Positions 27,362 through 37,047 of a DNA stretch of 64,000 nt are shown here, piece after piece. The notes beneath the pieces are model-generated. The model was not told the DNA's origin, made no database searches, and was given only the letters and a program-made list of their open reading frames with translations. The translations under genes and the position numbers were made by a program. The stretch's first letter is position 1. Each line of letters starts with the position of its first letter. Origin of the DNA: Nostoc linckia z4. Its GTDB lineage: Bacteria; Cyanobacteriota; Cyanobacteriia; Cyanobacteriales; Nostocaceae. The DNA lies in assembly GCF_002608075.1 (NCBI RefSeq), contig NZ_LAHA01000027.1, forward strand, positions 8,055 through 72,054, in the 5' to 3' direction.

Positions 27362-27420
27362 GAAAGATCCCTCCTTTTCCCTTTCCCCTTTCCCCTTTCC
27401 CCTTTCCCCTTTCCCCTTTC
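27362..27420. repeat. CCCTTTC hexamer/heptamer array between cpeY and its divergent neighbour
   Basis: At least six copies of CCCTTTC-type units lie in the shared promoter region, directly upstream of cpeY. Confidence 0.85.
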
Positions 27421-27444
27421 TTCTTCTCAGCAATTAACAAATCA

Positions 27445-28716
27445 ATGGATAAACGATTTTTTAGCATTTTTGGACTAACAGAAGAACAAGCCATCGCCAT
27501 TATCAATACACCTTTAGAACAACTTGAAGACGCTTCTGATAAATACATTGCTGTTTCCCATTTAATTAATTTCCCTACAAAACAATCCATTGCAGCTTTA
27601 ATAAGGGCCATTGAAACCAGTAATCCGGCTGAGTTAGACCACCGTATTGTCCGACGCAAGGCTGTGGAAAGTTTGGGACGATTGCAAGCTGAATCAGCCT
27701 TACCTGTGATTCGTCAGTGCCTCAAAGATGATGATATTTATACTGTGGAAAATTCAGTATGGGCAATTGGCGAAATTGGGACTAAAGACCCGGAAATTCT
27801 GGAAGAAGTTGCACAATTACTGGATAAACCAGGTCAAATTTATCGAGTAATTATTCATACTTTAGCTCGTGCTAATTATCAACCATCTTTGGAACGTATA
27901 CGTAAATTTACTGTAGTAGAGGACGAACCTACCCGTAGTGCAGCGATCGCTACAGTTTGTCGTTTTACGGGTGATTATTCCCAAATAACTGAGGTAATAG
28001 CATTGTTGCAGAGTTCCAATGTCAATGCACGACGCGGTTGTATTCAAGATTTAATTGATTCGCGCTATTACAAAGCTATTCCAGAAATCGCCCGTTGTCC
28101 TGTATCTTTGGTGTTCCGATTGCGAGGATTGCGGATGCTTTTAAATGCGGGAGTTCCAGCGGGTGAAATTACTTTTGCAGAAGTTCAACCTTATTTAGAA
28201 CAAGTATTATACGATCGTCCCAAAGATATTGATTTAGTACATGAATATGATGTTACGCCTGTATTAAATTTTGTGATTGAAGAACTTTATCAAACTGATT
28301 TTGGGCGGTGTTATTTAGCAACAAAAACTTTACTTGATATCTATCACCAGGAAGCGCCAGCAGCACTTTTAGCGACTTATGCAGATAAAGCATATAACGA
28401 TTATGGCGCTCATTATCATGTGATGAAACTATTGGGTTGGCTCAAATATATTCCTGCTTACGATTTGTTAGTGGAAAATTTGCACAATCGCGAACCCCAG
28501 TTTCAAAAATCTCGTGCTGCATGTGCCCTTGCTCTTGGTGAATTGGGGAACCCAAAAGCAATTCCTGAACTCAAAATTTGCCTAAATTCGCAAATTTGGG
28601 ATTTGAAATATGCTTGTTTATTGGCGCTAGACCGCTTAGGAGACTCCTCTGGTCGAGAAATCGCCGCTCAAGATACTGACTGGTTAATTAGAGCCAAAGC
28701 AGAGAGTAATAATTAG
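27445..28716 (+). CDS. cpeY: Phycoerythrin bilin lyase CpeY
   Basis: A 423-residue HEAT-repeat protein of the E/F family of bilin lyases. From MDKRFFSIFGLTEEQAIA onward the order RIVRRKAVESLGRL, TVENSVWAIGEIG, RGCIQDLIDSRYY, CPVSLVFRLRGLRML, FGRCYLATKTLLD, NDYGAHYHVMKLLGWLKY and FQKSRAACALALGELG matches CpeY as I recall it. CpeY attaches phycoerythrobilin to a Cys of the phycoerythrin alpha subunit, often with CpeZ. The ATG at 27445 is chosen because homology begins there; the upstream frame is CCCTTT repeat. Neither cpeZ nor cpeBA is in the window, so it is away from its usual neighbours. Confidence 0.88.
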   Translation: MDKRFFSIFGLTEEQAIAIINTPLEQLEDASDKYIAVSHLINFPTKQSIAALIRAIETSNPAELDHRIVRRKAVESLGRLQAESALPVIRQCLKDDDIYTVENSVWAIGEIGTKDPEILEEVAQLLDKPGQIYRVIIHTLARANYQPSLERIRKFTVVEDEPTRSAAIATVCRFTGDYSQITEVIALLQSSNVNARRGCIQDLIDSRYYKAIPEIARCPVSLVFRLRGLRMLLNAGVPAGEITFAEVQPYLEQVLYDRPKDIDLVHEYDVTPVLNFVIEELYQTDFGRCYLATKTLLDIYHQEAPAALLATYADKAYNDYGAHYHVMKLLGWLKYIPAYDLLVENLHNREPQFQKSRAACALALGELGNPKAIPELKICLNSQIWDLKYACLLALDRLGDSSGREIAAQDTDWLIRAKAESNN

Positions 28717-28743
28717 TTAAAAATCAGAGAACTTTGAATTCGA

Positions 28744-28779
28744 GATTTGGGATTTGTGGAAAAATCAAAATCCCAAATC
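28744..28779. terminator. Hairpin between convergent cpeY and the FHA gene
   Basis: GATTTGGGATTT and AAATCCCAAATC pair perfectly (12 bases) around a 12-base loop. The A/T-rich stem could end transcription from both sides. Confidence 0.55.
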
Positions 28780-28795
28780 CAAGATTATTGATGGT

Positions 28796-29581
28796 TTATT
28801 TTCTCCTTAAATTTTGGAGCGATCGCAAATCATAATTCAATACTTTTCCTGTGTTTAATAATTGATATCCGGCAAATAATAATGCAAACGAACAGACAAT
28901 ACTCAAAAAGCTAGTTGAGACAAATACATTACCAGTCAGAGTTATAACTACAATTCCTAATGCTATTAAAATCCATCCTAAGTTGGGGTCTATCCGCCGC
29001 TGAGAAAGGATAAAAATACCGGAAATGCATAACAAAAAACCAGGAATTCCAAAAAATATCCCGACTCGAACATTTGTGATTAAAATTACGATTCCTGCAA
29101 CCATCAAAGCAAAACCCATAAATTTGGTTGTGCCATTGACTGGAGTTTGCCTATTTAGAGGATCGATTTGAGTTGCTATTTCTGTGGGATTTAAAGGAGT
29201 AAAAATATTTTTTTGTTGTTCGATTTTCTTTTGAAAGATAAATGTGACTTTTTCTTCTTGCCCCAGGTTAATTTTATCTCCTAAATTTATTTGATAAGGC
29301 TTTCTCGGTTCTAACTTAACATTATTTACAAATGTTCCATTAGAACTACCTAAATCTTCAATAAAGTAATTATTAGCATGTATTTGAATTTGTGCGTGGT
29401 TTCGAGAAACTATATTCGCATCTGGTAAGCGGGAAACATCAATATTTGGCGTAATTTGATCGTTTGGTTTACCAATATGAAATACTACACAATTAGCTGG
29501 TAACTCAAAACCAGTATTGGTTTGAACGTGAAATAATTCTAAATTCAGCCCTATGGTATTTGATGTATTTAAGTTTGACAT
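28796..29581 (-). CDS. FHA-domain membrane protein
   Basis: The 261-residue product (ATG at 29581; the TTG at 29602 is rejected) has a forkhead-associated domain at about 20-110. Its phosphothreonine-binding pattern is VSRNHAQIQIH...YFIEDLGSSNGTFVN. A short linker leads to four hydrophobic segments (about 145-245), so the FHA head faces the cytoplasm on a membrane anchor. FHA domains bind phosphothreonine made by Ser/Thr kinases; none is in the window. It lies 55 bases downstream of a histidine kinase gene on the same strand and may be cotranscribed. Confidence 0.9.
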   Translation of the reverse strand: MSNLNTSNTIGLNLELFHVQTNTGFELPANCVVFHIGKPNDQITPNIDVSRLPDANIVSRNHAQIQIHANNYFIEDLGSSNGTFVNNVKLEPRKPYQINLGDKINLGQEEKVTFIFQKKIEQQKNIFTPLNPTEIATQIDPLNRQTPVNGTTKFMGFALMVAGIVILITNVRVGIFFGIPGFLLCISGIFILSQRRIDPNLGWILIALGIVVITLTGNVFVSTSFLSIVCSFALLFAGYQLLNTGKVLNYDLRSLQNLRRK

Positions 29582-29636
29582 CGCTTGTTTTTTAAGCAGC
29601 AATTTCTCTAGTTTTTAAACTGTCAAATTGGCACGA

Positions 29637-31412
29637 TTAATAATTACTTTGCACTATTGAACCTTGCCAATCAATAGGCACTTTTAATTCATTAGAGCTT
29701 AGCGGTTTTTGTGCTTGATGCAAAGGAATCTCAATCCAAAATTCGGTTCCTTTGCCTAGTTGTGATTCACATTGCAGTACTCCTGAGTGTTTTTGCACAA
29801 TAATTTGATAGCTAATGGATAAACCTAATCCCGTTCCCTGACCGACGGGTTTGGTCGTGAAGAACGGATCGAACAATTTTTGTTGCACTTCCTGAGTCAT
29901 CCCCGGCCCATTATCTGCAATTTTTACTACTACTCGGTTATTATCAATAATTCTAGTACTAATTATAATCTGGCTTGGATTGTCCTCTATTTCTTGCTGG
30001 GAACGTTGAGCGTTCCACATATCCAGAGCATCAATGGCATTATTAATCACGTTCATAAACACCTGATTTAATTGCCCTGCATAACACTCTACCAGAGGCA
30101 ATTTGCCATATTCTTTGATAATTTCAATTTTGGGATGTTCTGGCTTGGCTTTGAAGCGATTTTGTAAAATCAGCAGTGTACTTTCAATTCCTTCGTGAAT
30201 ATCAACTTCTTTCATGTCTGCTTCATCTAAATGAGAGAAGGTGCGTAAAGACAAGACAATCTGCTCAATTCGCTGCGATCCCATTTTCATTGAACTGAGA
30301 ATTTTAGGCAAATCCTGTATTATAAATTCCAAATCAATATCATCTATTTTTTGTTGAATTTTTTGTTTATGATTGGGAAATTCTTCTTGATAAAGCTGTA
30401 CTAATTGTAGCAATTGTTGTGTGTATTCTCCGACATAAGTAATATTACCAGAAATAAAATTAACCGGGTTATTAATTTCGTGTGCTACTCCTGCCACAAG
30501 TTGTCCCAGACTAGACATTTTTTCAGTTTGAATCAATTGAGCTTGCGTACTTTGGAGTTCTTGTAAAGCTTTTTGAAGTTCAAACTGTGCCTGTTTGCGT
30601 TCGGAAATTTCCAATTCCAGGCGTTGGTTCATGTGGGTTAATTCAGTATTTTTCATTAAAGTTTCGCGGGACTCGGCTAGCTTCATTGCCATATGGTTAA
30701 ATGCATCGGCAAGATCTTCTACTTCATCTTTTGTATGAATATCTAGACGGTAGTCTAAGTTCCCAGCTGCGATTTCTGAGGTTCCTGTTTGTAAATTCTG
30801 TAAAGACTTAACTGTTGGCCGCCAAATCAACAGATATTTACTAACCAATAAAATTATAATTACTTGCACCACTGCAAAGGAAATAATTCTCTGCACTTGA
30901 TATAAGTTTTCTAATTGTTCTTCAACTACAATACTCTGCTGATTGGCACGTTCAATCAATTGAGTAAGAAACAACTCAATATCTCTGTCAAAAGAATTAA
31001 TAGCTCTAAAATACTGCTGGGAGTCTGCTACAGAAGTATCGTTAATATTGCGCTGAGTTAATTGATTTGCCAACTGAGTGAGAAACTGATGACGGCGGCG
31101 AATAATTGCGATTTCCTTAGCATTTGGCATCAATTTTTCTAACTGGTTAAGAGAGTCAACAAACTTGATTGAAGAGTGAGTTATTATGTTTTCTGGACTC
31201 TGGAGTAAAACAATATCTTTGAGTTCAATGATTTCAGATTTTAAAGCGTTTTCGGCAGTTAAAGCAACTTTAATAGTTTCGGTAGTTCGATCGCTCTTTT
31301 CGCGGATAGTCTGCTTAATTTGCTGGACAGCTACGGTATTGCCAACAAGAATTGCTACTATCAGTCCCACAGACACAACAGAACCTGTAAAAAATTTAGT
31401 AGATATTTTCAT
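29637..31412 (-). CDS. Membrane sensor histidine kinase (TM-periplasmic-TM-HAMP-HisKA-HATPase)
   Basis: The 591-residue product has a membrane helix at about 8-30, a helical periplasmic domain (about 35-170), a second helix (about 172-195) and a HAMP linker (about 195-250). A coiled coil follows, then an H-box GVAHEINNPVNFISGNI, an N-box NVINNAIDAL and G-boxes DNGPGM and GTGLGLSI. The HEINNPVNF form marks the HPK4-like group common in cyanobacteria. The start overlaps the stop of the PhnD-like gene by 4 bases (ATGA), so the two are translationally coupled. The periplasmic part probably reads the state of that binding protein. Confidence 0.93.
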   Translation of the reverse strand: MKISTKFFTGSVVSVGLIVAILVGNTVAVQQIKQTIREKSDRTTETIKVALTAENALKSEIIELKDIVLLQSPENIITHSSIKFVDSLNQLEKLMPNAKEIAIIRRRHQFLTQLANQLTQRNINDTSVADSQQYFRAINSFDRDIELFLTQLIERANQQSIVVEEQLENLYQVQRIISFAVVQVIIILLVSKYLLIWRPTVKSLQNLQTGTSEIAAGNLDYRLDIHTKDEVEDLADAFNHMAMKLAESRETLMKNTELTHMNQRLELEISERKQAQFELQKALQELQSTQAQLIQTEKMSSLGQLVAGVAHEINNPVNFISGNITYVGEYTQQLLQLVQLYQEEFPNHKQKIQQKIDDIDLEFIIQDLPKILSSMKMGSQRIEQIVLSLRTFSHLDEADMKEVDIHEGIESTLLILQNRFKAKPEHPKIEIIKEYGKLPLVECYAGQLNQVFMNVINNAIDALDMWNAQRSQQEIEDNPSQIIISTRIIDNNRVVVKIADNGPGMTQEVQQKLFDPFFTTKPVGQGTGLGLSISYQIIVQKHSGVLQCESQLGKGTEFWIEIPLHQAQKPLSSNELKVPIDWQGSIVQSNY

Positions 31413-32473
31413 TTTGCGGGAACAGAAATTAAGTTGAGTTCTTTGCGGAGTTGCTCAATAGAAGCATAATCTGAAGAGGTAACAAGGGTATATCCGGCTG
31501 ACTCAATTCCTAGAATATCCTCAAGACCTTCTGGACTGCTAATCAAAGCTTGTTTTAGCTTTTGAATTAAATCTGGTGGTAATTTTTTAGATACTACTAT
31601 GGGAAAATTGAGTATGGGAGTAGATTGCCACACCACTCTGGAATTTTCACGTGTTAATTTGCCAATTTTTTGTTCTTTAAAATAAGAAGAAATATTAGTA
31701 GCTGCGGCATCAACAATACCATCTTCTAATGCAGCTAGACTTTTACTATGGCTACCAGTATAAAGGACTTTGGCAAAATCGTGTTGGTAATCAATTCCTA
31801 GTTTCTTAAAAATAGCCAATGGCATCAAATAGCCGGAGGTTGATAATTTGTCTACCAAGGCAATGCGCTTACCTTTGAGGTCTTTTAAGGTTTTGATGGG
31901 ACTATCTTGTTTAACAATAATACACGCACGATACCAAGGTTGTCCTGTATGTTTATCAATGGCAGCAACCAGTGGTTCAATTTTAGCACCCCTATCCACC
32001 GCCTCCACATAGCTCAGAGGCCCCAAATAAGCCATATCTAATTTACCTTGCACCAGTAAATCTATGATTTGCTGGTAACTTTTGCCAATTTGGAAGTCTA
32101 GGGAAATTGCGATCGCATTTTGTCTGTTTTCAATTTCTTCTGTGTTTTGTGTTGTTTGTCTCCCTATTGTCTTTGATTGTGAGGCAATTTCAAGCCCTCC
32201 CCCAACAGATTGCTCTAAGTATTCTTTGAGAGCTTTCATCATCCGTTCTTGTTCTATTGGATTTTCTGTGGGAACCAGTCCAATTTTTAATTTATATAAA
32301 TTATGCTTATAATTAATGGAAACTTTATCCACAATAGAGTGATTCTTTTTAGATACTATTCCACTACAATTTGTAGTCAGTAGCGCCATAATTACTACTA
32401 AAATCAAAACTCTATTTTTACTGAATAAATAATATTTGGCAACTGGCCATAGCTTTACTAAGGACTTTTTCAT
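31409..32473 (-). CDS. PhnD-like phosphate/phosphonate-type periplasmic binding protein
   Basis: A 354-residue type II binding protein. A hydrophobic N-terminal segment ends in LLTTNCSG, which resembles a lipobox but has Asn before the Cys, so lipid anchoring is uncertain. LVQGKLDMAYLGPLSYVEAVDRG and KDLKGKRIALVDKLSTSGYLMPLAIFKKLGID are the classical PhnD-family ligand-binding segments. GSHSKSLAALEDGIVDAAA follows. There is no ABC permease or ATPase nearby; instead it lies between two histidine kinases. The likely job is to present a ligand to a sensor rather than to a transporter. The ligand cannot be read from sequence. Confidence 0.88.
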   Translation of the reverse strand: MKKSLVKLWPVAKYYLFSKNRVLILVVIMALLTTNCSGIVSKKNHSIVDKVSINYKHNLYKLKIGLVPTENPIEQERMMKALKEYLEQSVGGGLEIASQSKTIGRQTTQNTEEIENRQNAIAISLDFQIGKSYQQIIDLLVQGKLDMAYLGPLSYVEAVDRGAKIEPLVAAIDKHTGQPWYRACIIVKQDSPIKTLKDLKGKRIALVDKLSTSGYLMPLAIFKKLGIDYQHDFAKVLYTGSHSKSLAALEDGIVDAAATNISSYFKEQKIGKLTRENSRVVWQSTPILNFPIVVSKKLPPDLIQKLKQALISSPEGLEDILGIESAGYTLVTSSDYASIEQLRKELNLISVPAK

Positions 32474-32495
32474 AATTAAATTTATAAGTGAGTAG

Positions 32496-32515
32496 AGACG
32501 CGATTAATCGCGTCT
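32496..32515. repeat. 20-base perfect palindrome between kinase and PhnD-like genes
   Basis: AGACGCGATT and AATCGCGTCT form a hairpin 22 bases upstream of the PhnD-like start. It is a GTAGAGACG-type dispersed palindrome and may act on the downstream transcript level. Confidence 0.7.
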
Positions 32516-32606
32516 GTATGAAGTAGGGAGTTATGAGTTAGAAATTACGGGTGAGGAATTTATTATTCTCACCTGTATCCTTGATTTCACCACTCCCCAT
32601 TTTCTT

Positions 32607-35309
32607 TTAAATTGGAATTTGAATCCAGAACTCTGTACCTTGTCCTTCTTGTGATTTACACTTGAGAATTCCACCATGTTTTTCTACTACAATTTGGTAG
32701 CTAATTGACAATCCTAATCCTGTTCCTTTACCAACAGGTTTGGTTGTGAAAAATGGATCGAATAAGCGGCTTCTCACTTCTTCTGGAATTCCACCTGCAT
32801 TATCAATAATCCGAATCACTACAAAATTTTTGTCAAAAATTTCTGTCCTAATTATAATCTGGGGTTGGTTTATTATTCCTAACTTAATTTTTAATTCTTC
32901 TAAGGCATCAATGGCATTGGTCAAAATATTCATAAATACTTGATTCAACTGCCCCGGATAGCAATCAATTAAGGGTAAATCGCCATATTCTTTGACCATC
33001 GATATATCCAATCCAATACCATTATTTTTCCAGCGGTGATGTAAGATTAATAAAGTATTATCAATTCCTTCATGAATATCGACTTGTTTTTTCTCAGCTT
33101 CATCATGGCGAGAAAAATTTCGCAATCCTAAAACAATTTCCCGGATACGATTAGTACCCATTTCCATTGAGGAAAGTAGTTTATAAAGGTCACTGGTAAT
33201 AAAATCTAAATCAATTGTTTCCGCAAAATTTTCAATTTCTTGCTGAGGAAGGGGATAGTATTGCTGATAGAGGCGCAAAAGAGTTAGTAACTCTTCAAAA
33301 TATTCATGGGCATAAGTTAAATTACCGTGGATAAAATTAACTGGATTGTTAATTTCATGAGCTACACCAGCTACTAACTGTCCCAAGCTAGACATTTTTT
33401 CATGTTGGATGAGTTGAGATTGAGTTTCCTGTAACTGATATAAAGTAGTGGTGAGTTTTTCGGCTTGAGTTTGAGCGGCTAAAGTAGCAGAAAGACTTTG
33501 AGTATAAAGTTGTGCGTGGTCGATGGCGATGGCTAGTTGGTCGCAAACAGCTTGTAACAGACTAATTTCACTATTACTCCAAATGCGATCGCCACTACAA
33601 TGACTGCAAATAATTGCTCCAATATCACCAGAATTACTTTTCACTGGTAGTACTAATTGAGCTGTAATACCAAACTCAGTTAAAAATTGTTGTATGTCAT
33701 CGTCAAATTGTGATTTACCATTAATATGGTCAATACAAATTAACTCTTGAGAAAGAAGTATTTTAGTCAAAAAATTGCTTTTGTGTTGGGGAATACTACC
33801 TAACATTGTGGGTAAGTTAGGAGAATTGGGGTTGCGTGCTTCAGAGATAATAGTCAGACTTGGCTCGGATGGCTGCGTTGAATAGGAAATAAAGTAACAA
33901 CGGTCAATTTGTAATAAGCTGCGAATTTCATGAACAGCAGTTTCGAGGATAATATCTAAGTCTAAGGAACTGCGAATTTGACTAGCTAAACGTAGTAATA
34001 ATGCTTCGCGACGGCTCAGCAGTTCTTCTCTAGCCCAAATCCGGTCAATAGCTACAGCAATATTATTAGCAATCCAATTTAATAAATTATGAGTTGGTTC
34101 GGTTAACATTTGCTGGCTAAATAAAGCTATGATACCAATTAATTGCTGTTCTACTATTAAAGGATAGGCAGAAAAACGAAAGATAGAAAATGTAGAGTTT
34201 AGTAATAATTCTGGATGATTAATTGTTAATTCTTGATTGAAAATTGCTTGGTGATTTTGTGTCATTAAGCCAACAATATCATTGGCTAACACCATGTGGT
34301 TGGGAAAATTTTCACTATTGTTTAAAGCACTACAGGTAACCTCTGTGCAATGAACACCAGCTTGTAATTCTAACTGATTTGTCTGTCGTTCAAAAGTCCA
34401 AATACAAACAAAGGCGAGCTTCAAGTATTGTGAAATAGTGTTTGTACAGTTTTGGAGAATTTCTGCAAGTGTACCACTTTGAGATAATGCTAAACTAACT
34501 TCTGCACTCAAAAGTGATAAACGCGATCGCTCCAATAAAGCTAACTCTGAAAGCTTGCGCTGTGTGATATCAGTACGAATTGCTACATATTGATAGGGTT
34601 TGCCATCGGAGTCTAAGATTGGAGTAATTAAAGTATCCACCCAATAAAAACTTCCATCTTTGGCTTTATTTTTAATTTCTCCCTTCCAAATTTCGCCTTT
34701 GCTAATAGTTTTCCACAAATTTTGAAAGTATTCTTTTGTGTGATGACCAGAATTGATAATTCGATGGTCTTGTCCTAAAAGTTCTTCTCTAGAATATTTA
34801 GAAACCTCACAAAATTGGTCATTTGCATAAGTAATTCTCCCCATTCTATCAGTAATAGCTACTAGTGAGTGAGTATTCAAAGCAAATTTTAAAGCTTCTA
34901 ATTCGCGAATAATTTTTTGTCTGGAAATTTCATTGTGTTTATTGAGGGTAATATCACGAGCTACGCCATAAATTAATTTTTCTTCAATAAAAGCTGTTGC
35001 ATTCCACGACAGCCATTTATAGGAACCGTCTTTACAAAGATAGCGATTTTCAAAAAAAATTGCATTTACAGATTGGCTAATACTTTGAGCTACTAGAATA
35101 GTTGATTCCCGGTCTTCAGGGTGAACAAATTCGATAAAGGGTTTAGCAAGTAATTCTTGTGTTGACCAACCCAGAGTTCTTGTCCATACTGGATTTAAAT
35201 ACATGAAATAACCATCAAAACTAGCAATACACAGTAAATCTATAGAAAGTAAGAAAAATCGAGAATATTTCTCTTCCAATTGTTGCAACTCAGATTTAAC
35301 TAGTTTCAT
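32607..35309 (-). CDS. Multi-sensor histidine kinase (PAS-PAS-GAF-GAF-HisKA-HATPase)
   Basis: A soluble kinase of 900 residues. Two PAS domains lie at about 15-130 and 140-255; each ends in a PAC-like segment such as YQYVAIRTDITQRK. Two GAF-like domains follow (about 270-420 and 440-600), then an H-box GVAHEINNPVNFIHGNL, an N-box NILTNAIDALEEL and G-boxes DNAGGIPEE and GTGLGLSI. The GAF domains lack an obvious Cys motif of bilin-binding cyanobacteriochromes (no CH pair at the expected place), so the ligands are unknown. It starts the minus-strand kinase/PhnD/kinase set and shares close kinase-core similarity with the 29637-31412 product. Confidence 0.93.
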   Translation of the reverse strand: MKLVKSELQQLEEKYSRFFLLSIDLLCIASFDGYFMYLNPVWTRTLGWSTQELLAKPFIEFVHPEDRESTILVAQSISQSVNAIFFENRYLCKDGSYKWLSWNATAFIEEKLIYGVARDITLNKHNEISRQKIIRELEALKFALNTHSLVAITDRMGRITYANDQFCEVSKYSREELLGQDHRIINSGHHTKEYFQNLWKTISKGEIWKGEIKNKAKDGSFYWVDTLITPILDSDGKPYQYVAIRTDITQRKLSELALLERSRLSLLSAEVSLALSQSGTLAEILQNCTNTISQYLKLAFVCIWTFERQTNQLELQAGVHCTEVTCSALNNSENFPNHMVLANDIVGLMTQNHQAIFNQELTINHPELLLNSTFSIFRFSAYPLIVEQQLIGIIALFSQQMLTEPTHNLLNWIANNIAVAIDRIWAREELLSRREALLLRLASQIRSSLDLDIILETAVHEIRSLLQIDRCYFISYSTQPSEPSLTIISEARNPNSPNLPTMLGSIPQHKSNFLTKILLSQELICIDHINGKSQFDDDIQQFLTEFGITAQLVLPVKSNSGDIGAIICSHCSGDRIWSNSEISLLQAVCDQLAIAIDHAQLYTQSLSATLAAQTQAEKLTTTLYQLQETQSQLIQHEKMSSLGQLVAGVAHEINNPVNFIHGNLTYAHEYFEELLTLLRLYQQYYPLPQQEIENFAETIDLDFITSDLYKLLSSMEMGTNRIREIVLGLRNFSRHDEAEKKQVDIHEGIDNTLLILHHRWKNNGIGLDISMVKEYGDLPLIDCYPGQLNQVFMNILTNAIDALEELKIKLGIINQPQIIIRTEIFDKNFVVIRIIDNAGGIPEEVRSRLFDPFFTTKPVGKGTGLGLSISYQIVVEKHGGILKCKSQEGQGTEFWIQIPI

Positions 35310-35777
35310 CAGTTTTCAACTATTAAGATTATTTAATATTTTTCAAATAAGTTAATACGTTTTTTGTAAATTAAATAACTAGCCTGAAGTTAATTATTTA
35401 TTTTACGGATAAATACGTAATTAGCTTAACAACAGTAGTAAAAATCTAACTTATTTTTACTGGATAGAATAACTTGCTGTTAACTCAATCTTCTGTTGAA
35501 TATAGATTTCCCTAAAAAGCTATGAAGTAAACATTTTTACTTTAAATTTAAAATAAGAAGTGTTATTTTACGTAAACTGAATTCAGAAAACACCACAGAG
35601 AAATACCAGCACTAATTACCCTCTTTAATTACTTTTAACAGAGAATAATCTAAAATTTGGTCATTAGTCATTAGTCATCTGTGTTTCTAAGGACAAATGA
35701 CAAAGGAGAACTTCACTAGGGACTTCCAAGTAAAAAAAATATTTCACTGTTGACTGTTGCATCAGTGTGGGAGTATG
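35310..35777. other. Intergenic region, no gene
   Basis: AT-rich, with GTCATTA heptamers at about 35659-35682 and AGGGACTTCCAAGTAAAAA (35718-35736), a short dispersed repeat that also occurs at 42782. It holds the promoter of the kinase gene. Confidence 0.55.
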
Positions 35778-36953
35778 TCACGCTATGCTTCCTCGCTTTC
35801 GGGCTTCTTTGTAGGAAGTTCCAACATTTTTTAAACCGGCCTTAATCATTTGTTGTTCTAGGAGAGCAAAAAAACGCGCTTTATCTCCACCTTTTACCAC
35901 AGCTTGATTATGAGCTTCAGCGATCGCCACTGGGTAACCGTATCCTTTTTGTACTTGTGCTAACATCAGCCCCAGGGCTAGATCTAACATATCCGTGTTT
36001 TTTGCCACCCATGCTGGAACTTCAATTCGGGCAATTTCAGTACCTACGTGGACATAACAAAAGTAGATAATTTGGTCGCCGTAAAGTTCAAGAATTGGAT
36101 TATTACTGCGCCATAGGGCACTGCGTTGTCCTGGTTTGAGTCGCGTTGCCCAAAGGGTAGTATCCCGTAAATCATCAAACTTTTTGCAAGGTACTTTTTC
36201 TAGTTGATTTGGGCAATAAGTTTTACAGTCTGGCACTTTGTGGGGACAAGCCAACAACCGTAAAAAATTTGTGCTTTCGATGTTGCGAGAGGCGCTAAGA
36301 TAGCCCATCAAAGGAATTTCAGCATCGCGCATTTGCTCCCAAGCTTGCAGAATTGGGGGTAAAATGCGATCGCGTGCATCCATCGGTAATTGTTCCAAAA
36401 ACCAGTATATTAAAGAACCATCTACCATTGCTAGCGTCGGTGCTTCTGCTTTGGCTGCACAGGCTAATTCTGCTAAAACCGTGGTTTCGGAAGCGGTACG
36501 GCGAAAACTCATCCATTCCTCAGTACGGATTCCCCATTGCCGAGACATGTATAAATCTTCTGGACGATAAAACACTTCTGGCAAACTATCCAGTAGGGGA
36601 TGGCGATTTTGTCCGTAGTGCAAGACCACTCTACCGATATTTAACAGATAACAATAAGCAATTTCATGGTGATTAGGAGCAATTTGGGAACCATCGGTGG
36701 CGATGACAGTGTGAACTTTTGGCGGAACTGGGATATCAATGCAAGTTTCTAGCGGCTCAACTGGTGTAGCATTAGTAAAAAGAATGCGATCGCGCCATTT
36801 TTCTTGGCGATCGATTAAATCATCTTGACATTCGTAAGCATTGTTTAAATATTGTTGCGCCATTTCTAAACGCTGGCGGCTAGCAGCAGCTTCTAAAGAA
36901 AGATGCTGACTTAAACCCTGCATTTGTCGCGCTAATTTTGTCAGGTCAAGCAT
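35778..36953 (-). CDS. NurA-domain nuclease
   Basis: A 391-residue protein with the NurA fold. IATDGSQIAPNHH (about 82-94) gives the first metal-binding Asp of the motif DGS, LAMVDGSLIYWFLEQL (about 172-187) the second, and AIAEAHNQAV a late acidic/His position. NurA proteins are 5' to 3' nucleases that act with HerA helicases in archaea; in cyanobacteria they occur without HerA and their role is less clear. A four-Cys cluster (CPHKVPDCKTYCPNQLEKVPC, given here as C at about 236-256) could bind zinc. It stands alone, with repeats on both sides. Confidence 0.82.
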   Translation of the reverse strand: MLDLTKLARQMQGLSQHLSLEAAASRQRLEMAQQYLNNAYECQDDLIDRQEKWRDRILFTNATPVEPLETCIDIPVPPKVHTVIATDGSQIAPNHHEIAYCYLLNIGRVVLHYGQNRHPLLDSLPEVFYRPEDLYMSRQWGIRTEEWMSFRRTASETTVLAELACAAKAEAPTLAMVDGSLIYWFLEQLPMDARDRILPPILQAWEQMRDAEIPLMGYLSASRNIESTNFLRLLACPHKVPDCKTYCPNQLEKVPCKKFDDLRDTTLWATRLKPGQRSALWRSNNPILELYGDQIIYFCYVHVGTEIARIEVPAWVAKNTDMLDLALGLMLAQVQKGYGYPVAIAEAHNQAVVKGGDKARFFALLEQQMIKAGLKNVGTSYKEARKRGSIA

Positions 36954-36963
36954 AAAGGTAAGT

Positions 36964-37047
36964 GGGGAGTTGGGAGTTGGGAGTTAGGAGTTGGGAGTTA
37001 GGAGTTAGGAGTTAGAAGTTGGGAGTTAGGAGTTAGAAGTTGGGAGT
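36964..37047. repeat. GGGAGTT/AGGAGTT heptamer array
   Basis: About 12 copies of a 7-base unit lie directly upstream of the NurA gene start. Confidence 0.9.

Noticed and set aside
27312..27659. Upstream extension of the gene at 26511-27311
   Set aside because: It is antisense to cpeY and crosses the CCCTTT array; the ATG at 27311 starts a protein-like sequence.
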